From Vulcanimicrobiota bacterium (GTDB taxonomy: Bacteria; Vulcanimicrobiota; Vulcanimicrobiia; Vulcanimicrobiales; Vulcanimicrobiaceae), in assembly GCA_019247395.1 (NCBI GenBank), contig JAFAOZ010000007.1:1-9822 (forward strand): a stretch of 9,822 nucleotides of DNA, read 5' to 3'. The translations under genes were made by a program, and so were the position numbers. Below the pieces are notes generated by a model. It searched no databases and was not told the origin of the DNA. It worked only from the letters and a program-made list of their open reading frames with translations. Position 1 is the stretch's first letter; every line of letters begins with the position of its first letter. Below are positions 6,814 through 9,822 of the stretch, piece after piece.

Positions 6814-6872
6814 GTCGCGCGTTTCGACGATTGGCAGGAGCGCAGCGTTCGGCGCTGCGTACTCAATCCCCG

Positions 6873-7472
6873 GTGGTCGTAACGATTTCCAACCAGTACG
6901 GGTCGGGGGCGCTCGAGATCGCGCAGCGCGTCGCGGCGGTGCTCGGTTACGCCTATGTGGACCAACAACTTCCGGTCGTCGTTGCCGAGCGCTTGCGCGT
7001 CCGGCCCGATGCCGTCGAGGCCAACGAAGACGCGTCGCCGACGCTCGGCGAGCGTTTTCTTACGGGCTTGGAACGCGCGACGCCCGAGCTTGGAGCGGCG
7101 TCGGCCGCCGAGGACTTCGACGAAGAGGTGCTACGCGCAGTGCAACAGGCGGTACGCGAGTACGCCCAGCGCGGCGACGCGGTCATCGTCGGCCGCGGCG
7201 CCGCGGCGATTTTGGGAGCGCGGTCGGACGTTCTCCGAGTCTTTCTGCATGCGCCGCGCGACTGGCGCGTCGCGCACGTCTGTGAGTCTACCGGCGCGAC
7301 CCGCGCAATCGCCGAGGGCGAGCTCGACCGCGTGGACCGCGCGCGTACGGAGTATCTCCGGCAATGGTACGGGCTCGCATTCGGTGATTCACGGAATTAC
7401 GATCTCTGCATCGACGTTTCACGCTTCACGCCCACGCAGTGCGTGGATCTTATCGCCACGGCGACGCGGTGA
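6873..7472 (+). CDS. Cytidylate kinase-like family protein
   Basis: A 199-residue protein of the cytidylate-kinase-like family (PF13189 type). VVVTISNQYGSGALEIAQRVA is the N-terminal strand and nucleotide loop; as in relatives reading SREFGSGG, it lacks the Lys of a standard Walker A. DAVIVGRGAAAIL (102-114) and FLHAPRDWR (124-132) are the next conserved blocks, and YDLCIDVSRFTPTQCVDLI (176-194) closes the fold. Many family members have no tested activity, so nucleotide phosphorylation is only possible. GTG 6873 puts the first beta strand at the start; TTG 6831 is an alternative that would add 14 unconserved residues and overlap the likely ATPase start. No clear ribosome site. It overlaps the MFS gene by GTGA, indicating co-expression. 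Confidence 0.8.
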   Translation: MVVTISNQYGSGALEIAQRVAAVLGYAYVDQQLPVVVAERLRVRPDAVEANEDASPTLGERFLTGLERATPELGAASAAEDFDEEVLRAVQQAVREYAQRGDAVIVGRGAAAILGARSDVLRVFLHAPRDWRVAHVCESTGATRAIAEGELDRVDRARTEYLRQWYGLAFGDSRNYDLCIDVSRFTPTQCVDLIATATR

Positions 7473-8692
7473 TACGCCGGGCCTCTATCCTTGCCGCGCT
7501 GCAATATCGCGATTTTCGGCTGTTGTGGTTTGGGCTGCTGGTCTCAAACCTCGGCACGTGGATGCAGTTCACGGCGATGGGATACTTCGTCGCACGCTTG
7601 GCGGGCTCGCCGCACCGGGCCGCGTTCGACCTGGGAATCTTGGGAGCGGCGCGCGCCGCGCCAGTTTTGATCTTGTCGCCGTTTGCCGGCGTCGTTGCCG
7701 ACCGGCTGCCGCGCAGGCGAGTGCTCTTCGTAACGAATACGATGATGGCGCTTGCCGCATTGACGTTGGCGCTGCTCGCCACGGCGCACCGTCTCGACAT
7801 GACGGGTTTGGTGCTGGTCTCGGCGGTAAGCTCGGCGGCGATGGCGTTCGACTCGCCGACGCGGCAGAGTTGGGTGCCGTTGCTGGTTGAGCGCGAGTAC
7901 GTCGGCAATGCGGTCGGCTTAAATTCCATTGCGTTTAACGCGCCCGCCGTGGTCGGTCCCGCGCTCGCCGGTCTGCTCATCGTCTGGATCGGCGTAGCGG
8001 GAGCCTTCTACTTCAATGCTGCGGCAACGTTGGCCGTCGTGGTCGCGGTGATGCTGATGCAGCCCTCGCCGCCGCCGTCCGCTCGGCGCGAATCCACACT
8101 CCTCGCAATCCGTCAAGGCATCGCGTTCATTCTCCGCCATCCCGCGCTGCGGTGGATCGTTCTCGCGCAGCTCGTGACGTCGCTGCTGGTACGGCCCTAT
8201 AGCCAACTCGTGCCGGCGCTTGCCGTCAACCTGCTTCACGCGAGCGCGCGCGGGTTGGGCTGGGCCGTCTCGGCAATCGGGATCGGCGGCTTCGGCGGAG
8301 CAATCGTCACCGCGTATTTCGCGCAACGCGAGCGGCGCTCGACCCTCTGGCTTCAATCGGGCATCGTGATGTCGGTCGCCGTGCTCTGCCTAGGGTTCGT
8401 ACCGTCGATCGGGTTTGCGTTGCCGCTGCTGTTCGCCGCCGGAGTCGGCACGCTGGCATCTCTGGGCGCGACCAACACGCTTATTCAAACGCTTTCGCCC
8501 GACGACGTGCGCGGCCGCGCGCTTTCCATTTATACGATGATCGCTATCGGCATCGTCCCATTGGGAGCGCTGGTCGACGGTGCAATCGCGGCAGCCATTG
8601 GTTTGCGTGAAATGTTCGTGCTTTCGGGCGCCTGCTGCGTCGTGCTTTTTATGGCGATCTGGTTCTTGCGTCCGGCCGTGCGGGCCGTGTAA
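7469..8692 (+). CDS. MFS transporter, EntS/MFS_3-type exporter
   Basis: A 407-residue protein with about twelve hydrophobic segments, the full length of a major facilitator. The N-terminus (LQYRDFRLLWFGLLVSNLG) and the cytoplasmic loop motif GVVADRLPRRRVL (74-86) are typical. DSPTRQSWVPLLV (128-140) and LNSIAFNAPAVVGPALAG (151-168) mark the family containing the enterobactin exporter EntS and other drug or metabolite exporters. LSPDDVRGRALSIYTM near the C-terminus is also typical of it. The substrate is not evident; no siderophore or antibiotic biosynthesis gene is in view. The GTG start at 7469 overlaps the kinase stop (GTGA); a start upstream at ATG 7439 would lie inside the kinase gene. 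It ends in a TAA that runs into the A-tract of the terminator at 8691-8721. Confidence 0.88.
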   Translation: MIRRASILAALQYRDFRLLWFGLLVSNLGTWMQFTAMGYFVARLAGSPHRAAFDLGILGAARAAPVLILSPFAGVVADRLPRRRVLFVTNTMMALAALTLALLATAHRLDMTGLVLVSAVSSAAMAFDSPTRQSWVPLLVEREYVGNAVGLNSIAFNAPAVVGPALAGLLIVWIGVAGAFYFNAAATLAVVVAVMLMQPSPPPSARRESTLLAIRQGIAFILRHPALRWIVLAQLVTSLLVRPYSQLVPALAVNLLHASARGLGWAVSAIGIGGFGGAIVTAYFAQRERRSTLWLQSGIVMSVAVLCLGFVPSIGFALPLLFAAGVGTLASLGATNTLIQTLSPDDVRGRALSIYTMIAIGIVPLGALVDGAIAAAIGLREMFVLSGACCVVLFMAIWFLRPAVRAV

Positions 8693-8721
8693 AAAAGCGA
8701 GCCGCACTGGGCGACTCGCTT
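8691..8721 (-). terminator. Rho-independent terminator for the repeat-protein gene
   Basis: Read on the minus strand: AAGCGAG, a 13-base loop, CTCGCTT, then a T-run reaching six T in all (complement of 8691-8696). This is the classic form for the minus-strand gene ending at 8767. On the plus strand the same stem is followed by TAAAT, so it is a weak terminator for the MFS gene, whose stop codon overlaps the T-run. Confidence 0.75.
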
Positions 8722-8725
8722 AAAT

Positions 8726-8755
8726 AACTCCGCCGGCATCACGCCGAGCGGAGTT
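8726..8755. terminator. Second hairpin between convergent genes
   Basis: AACTCCGC (8726-8733) pairs perfectly with GCGGAGTT (8748-8755), and CGGC (8734-8737) with GCCG (8743-8746) in the loop. It has no T-run on either side. It probably assists termination of the plus-strand MFS transcript or protects 3' ends; a double-stranded binding site is less likely. Confidence 0.5.
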
Positions 8756-8766
8756 CTGGATTGACC

Positions 8767-9048
8767 TTAGGCCTTCTTACGTCGGGCTCGTTTGCGAACC
8801 GCTTTGCGGGCGACTTTACGTCGTACCGCCTTGCGAGCGACTTTTCGTCGCACGACTTTACGGGCCACTTTTCGTCGCACGGCCTTGCGCGCGACTTTCC
8901 GACGTACCTTCTTGCGAACGACCTTACGGGCTACGGCGCGCCGAACCGCCTTGCGAGCGACTTTTCGTCGGACTCTCTTGCGAACGGCTTTGCGAACCAA
9001 CGCAGCTGCTACAACTTTCTTCGCAGCCGCTTTTTTTCGAACTGCCAT
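8767..9048 (-). CDS. Histone H1-like highly basic repeat protein
   Basis: A 93-residue protein made of only six amino acids; from residue 18 on only Val, Ala, Arg and Lys remain. By my count 49 of 93 residues are basic (27 Arg, 22 Lys), and none is acidic or aromatic. The core (22-84) is a nonapeptide repeat, VRRKVARKA or close, in six units, with two four-residue half units (VRKR, VRKK). The composition fits DNA-compacting proteins such as bacterial H1-like and HctB-type proteins, though the usual Ala-Lys-Pro repeats are replaced by Arg-Val-rich ones. It most likely binds nucleic acid; which one, and when, is not shown. ATG 9048 begins MAVRKKAAAKK. The nearest ribosome-like AAAGGA is 15 bases upstream, further than usual. 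A promoter upstream and a terminator downstream indicate a single-gene transcript. Confidence 0.8.
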   Translation of the reverse strand: MAVRKKAAAKKVVAAALVRKAVRKRVRRKVARKAVRRAVARKVVRKKVRRKVARKAVRRKVARKVVRRKVARKAVRRKVARKAVRKRARRKKA

Positions 9049-9071
9049 CGTTGGTACGAGTCATCCTTTCT

Positions 9072-9090
9072 CTGGTCGGCAAGCGACCAG
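9072..9090 (-). promoter_or_regulatory. Leader hairpin upstream of the repeat-protein gene
   Basis: CTGGTCG (9072-9078) and CGACCAG (9084-9090) form a perfect 7-bp stem with a 5-base loop. It lies between the predicted transcription start and the AAAGGA (9063-9068) ribosome-like site of the minus-strand gene. It could stabilise the mRNA, gate translation, or be a dyad operator in DNA. Confidence 0.55.
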
Positions 9091-9103
9091 GGGTGTTGCC
9101 TAC

Positions 9104-9132
9104 CTTATACAGTATTACGCGCCTCAATGCAA
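9104..9132 (-). promoter_or_regulatory. Sigma-70-like promoter of the repeat-protein gene
   Basis: On the minus strand TTGCAT (complement of 9127-9132) is followed after 17 bases by TATAAG (complement of 9104-9109), a 5/6 match to the -10 consensus. This predicts a start near 9097 and a leader of about 50 bases. The -35 box overlaps the ATG of the divergent hydrolase gene, so the two genes may be regulated together or exclude each other. Confidence 0.55.
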
Positions 9133-9822
9133 GTTTTTGCCGATGACGGCACGTGCATCGACGTCAGCGTTGATGGTCCGCAACGTGCAGGTGCAGTCGT
9201 TATGATCCACGGTTTTCCGATGACGCGCAGCATTTGGAATGCGCAAATCGAGATGCTCGCCACGCACTCGCGCGTGCTGCTTCCGGACGTACGCGGCGCC
9301 GGAACGTCGAGCGTTCCCGATGGTCCATATCTCGTGGAACGGCTTGCTGCCGACGTCGCCGTGCTCTTGGATTCGCTCGGTATCGAGCGCGCGGCGTTGG
9401 TCGGTCACTCGATGGGCGGATACGTTGCGTTGGCTTTTGCGCGAATGTTTACCGAGCGAATTACGCGACTGGCATTGGTTTCTAGCCGCCTTCGTGCCGA
9501 CACGCCGGAAGAAGCGGCGGCGCGCTACGCGCTTGCAGATCGAGTCGAGCGTGAGGCGAGCATCGAGCCTGCGATCGAGGCATACGTACCAAAGCTCGTC
9601 GCGTCCGGCACCCCGCAGCGAGACGAGGTAATCGCGCGAGCGGCCGCTATCGCACGCCAAAACACGCCGGCGGGAATCGCGGCGACGCTGCGCGGGCTTG
9701 CGGTGCGCGTTTCCGCCGAGGACATCGCGGAAGATCTGGATATACCGGTGCTCGTGGTTGCCGGCGGGGAAGACCGCGTCGTATCGCTCGACGAAGCGCA
9801 ATCGGTGGCCGGCAGATTTCCG
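9127..9822 (+). CDS. Alpha/beta hydrolase, 3' end outside the window
   Basis: An open frame of 232 codons that continues past the end. It has the alpha/beta-hydrolase layout: VVMIHGFP (24-31) with the oxyanion-hole HGFP, DVRGAGTSS (54-62), the nucleophile elbow LVGHSMGGY with Ser95, and VLVVAGGEDRVV with the acid Asp216. The catalytic His should lie shortly beyond the window. The family covers esterases, lipases, peptidases and haloperoxidase-like enzymes; the lid region between (125-180) is generic, so the substrate is unknown. ATG 9127 has no ribosome site (GCGCCTCA precedes it). TATACA at 9106-9111 could be a -10 box, which would give a nearly leaderless mRNA. It is divergent from the repeat-protein gene and shares its short promoter region. 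Confidence 0.85.
   Translation, partial: MQVFADDGTCIDVSVDGPQRAGAVVMIHGFPMTRSIWNAQIEMLATHSRVLLPDVRGAGTSSVPDGPYLVERLAADVAVLLDSLGIERAALVGHSMGGYVALAFARMFTERITRLALVSSRLRADTPEEAAARYALADRVEREASIEPAIEAYVPKLVASGTPQRDEVIARAAAIARQNTPAGIAATLRGLAVRVSAEDIAEDLDIPVLVVAGGEDRVVSLDEAQSVAGRFP

Noticed and set aside
5947..6882. Plus-strand frame of 311 codons opposite the ABC ATPase
   Set aside because: The complementary strand carries all ABC motifs in order; this frame has none and is a GC-driven shadow.
8767..9048. CRISPR array or tandem DNA repeat in the 27-bp periodic region
   Set aside because: The period follows codons of a nonapeptide repeat, the units differ at synonymous positions, and there are no spacers.
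8924..9063. Possible small minus-strand gene from ATG 9063 in another frame (MTRTNDGSSKKSG...), next to AAAGG
   Set aside because: The ribosome-like site directly abuts the ATG, too close to work, and the frame only covers the basic repeat gene out of frame. No family is recognisable.
8792..9205. Plus-strand frame opposite the basic repeat protein, with TLRATFRRT repeats
   Set aside because: The repetition is the complement of the repeats in the minus-strand gene, which has the promoter, terminator and a composition that makes sense. The frame also runs through the hydrolase start.

Overview
This 9.8 kb window is dense, GC-rich bacterial DNA. Co-directional genes overlap by four bases and almost no sequence is left without a gene. 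There are no rRNA, tRNA or phage genes. The codon use, the histone-like Arg/Lys/Val/Ala repeat protein and the scattered TGTCATCCTGAGCG-type repeat resemble what I associate with uncultured high-GC lineages such as Candidatus Eremiobacterota. That placement is an impression, not something the window proves.

Left edge (1-470): a small GIY-YIG nuclease-family gene on the minus strand sits tightly between two inverted copies of a repeat with conserved ends. It looks like a compact mobile or repeat-associated unit of about 440 bp.

Centre (471-6837): mainly a minus-strand cluster, in transcription order: an ABC ATPase, a left-handed beta-helix protein of the gamma-carbonic-anhydrase fold that has lost its zinc histidines, ABC permease 2, permease 1, and one long frame encoding an exported SxxK serine hydrolase followed without a stop by an M28 zinc peptidase. 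ATPase, permease 1 and permease 2 match the COG4586/COG3694/COG4587 exporter trio of unknown substrate. An AlkA-type DNA glycosylase gene lies on the opposite strand exactly between the two permease genes, with 2 bp on one side and overlapping stop codons on the other. The transporter operon is therefore split by an antisense gene. The exported hydrolase and peptidase at the end of the cluster hint at an envelope role, but the transporter substrate cannot be read from sequence.

Right of centre (6873-8692): a plus-strand pair starts back to back with the ATPase gene. It consists of a cytidylate-kinase-like protein and an EntS-type MFS transporter joined by a GTGA overlap.

Right edge (8693-9822): tandem hairpins separate the MFS gene from a convergent gene for a 93-residue, very basic DNA-binding-like protein built from a nonapeptide repeat. 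That gene has a recognisable sigma-70-type promoter and a hairpin in its leader. Its -35 box overlaps the start codon of a divergent alpha/beta hydrolase gene that runs off the window.
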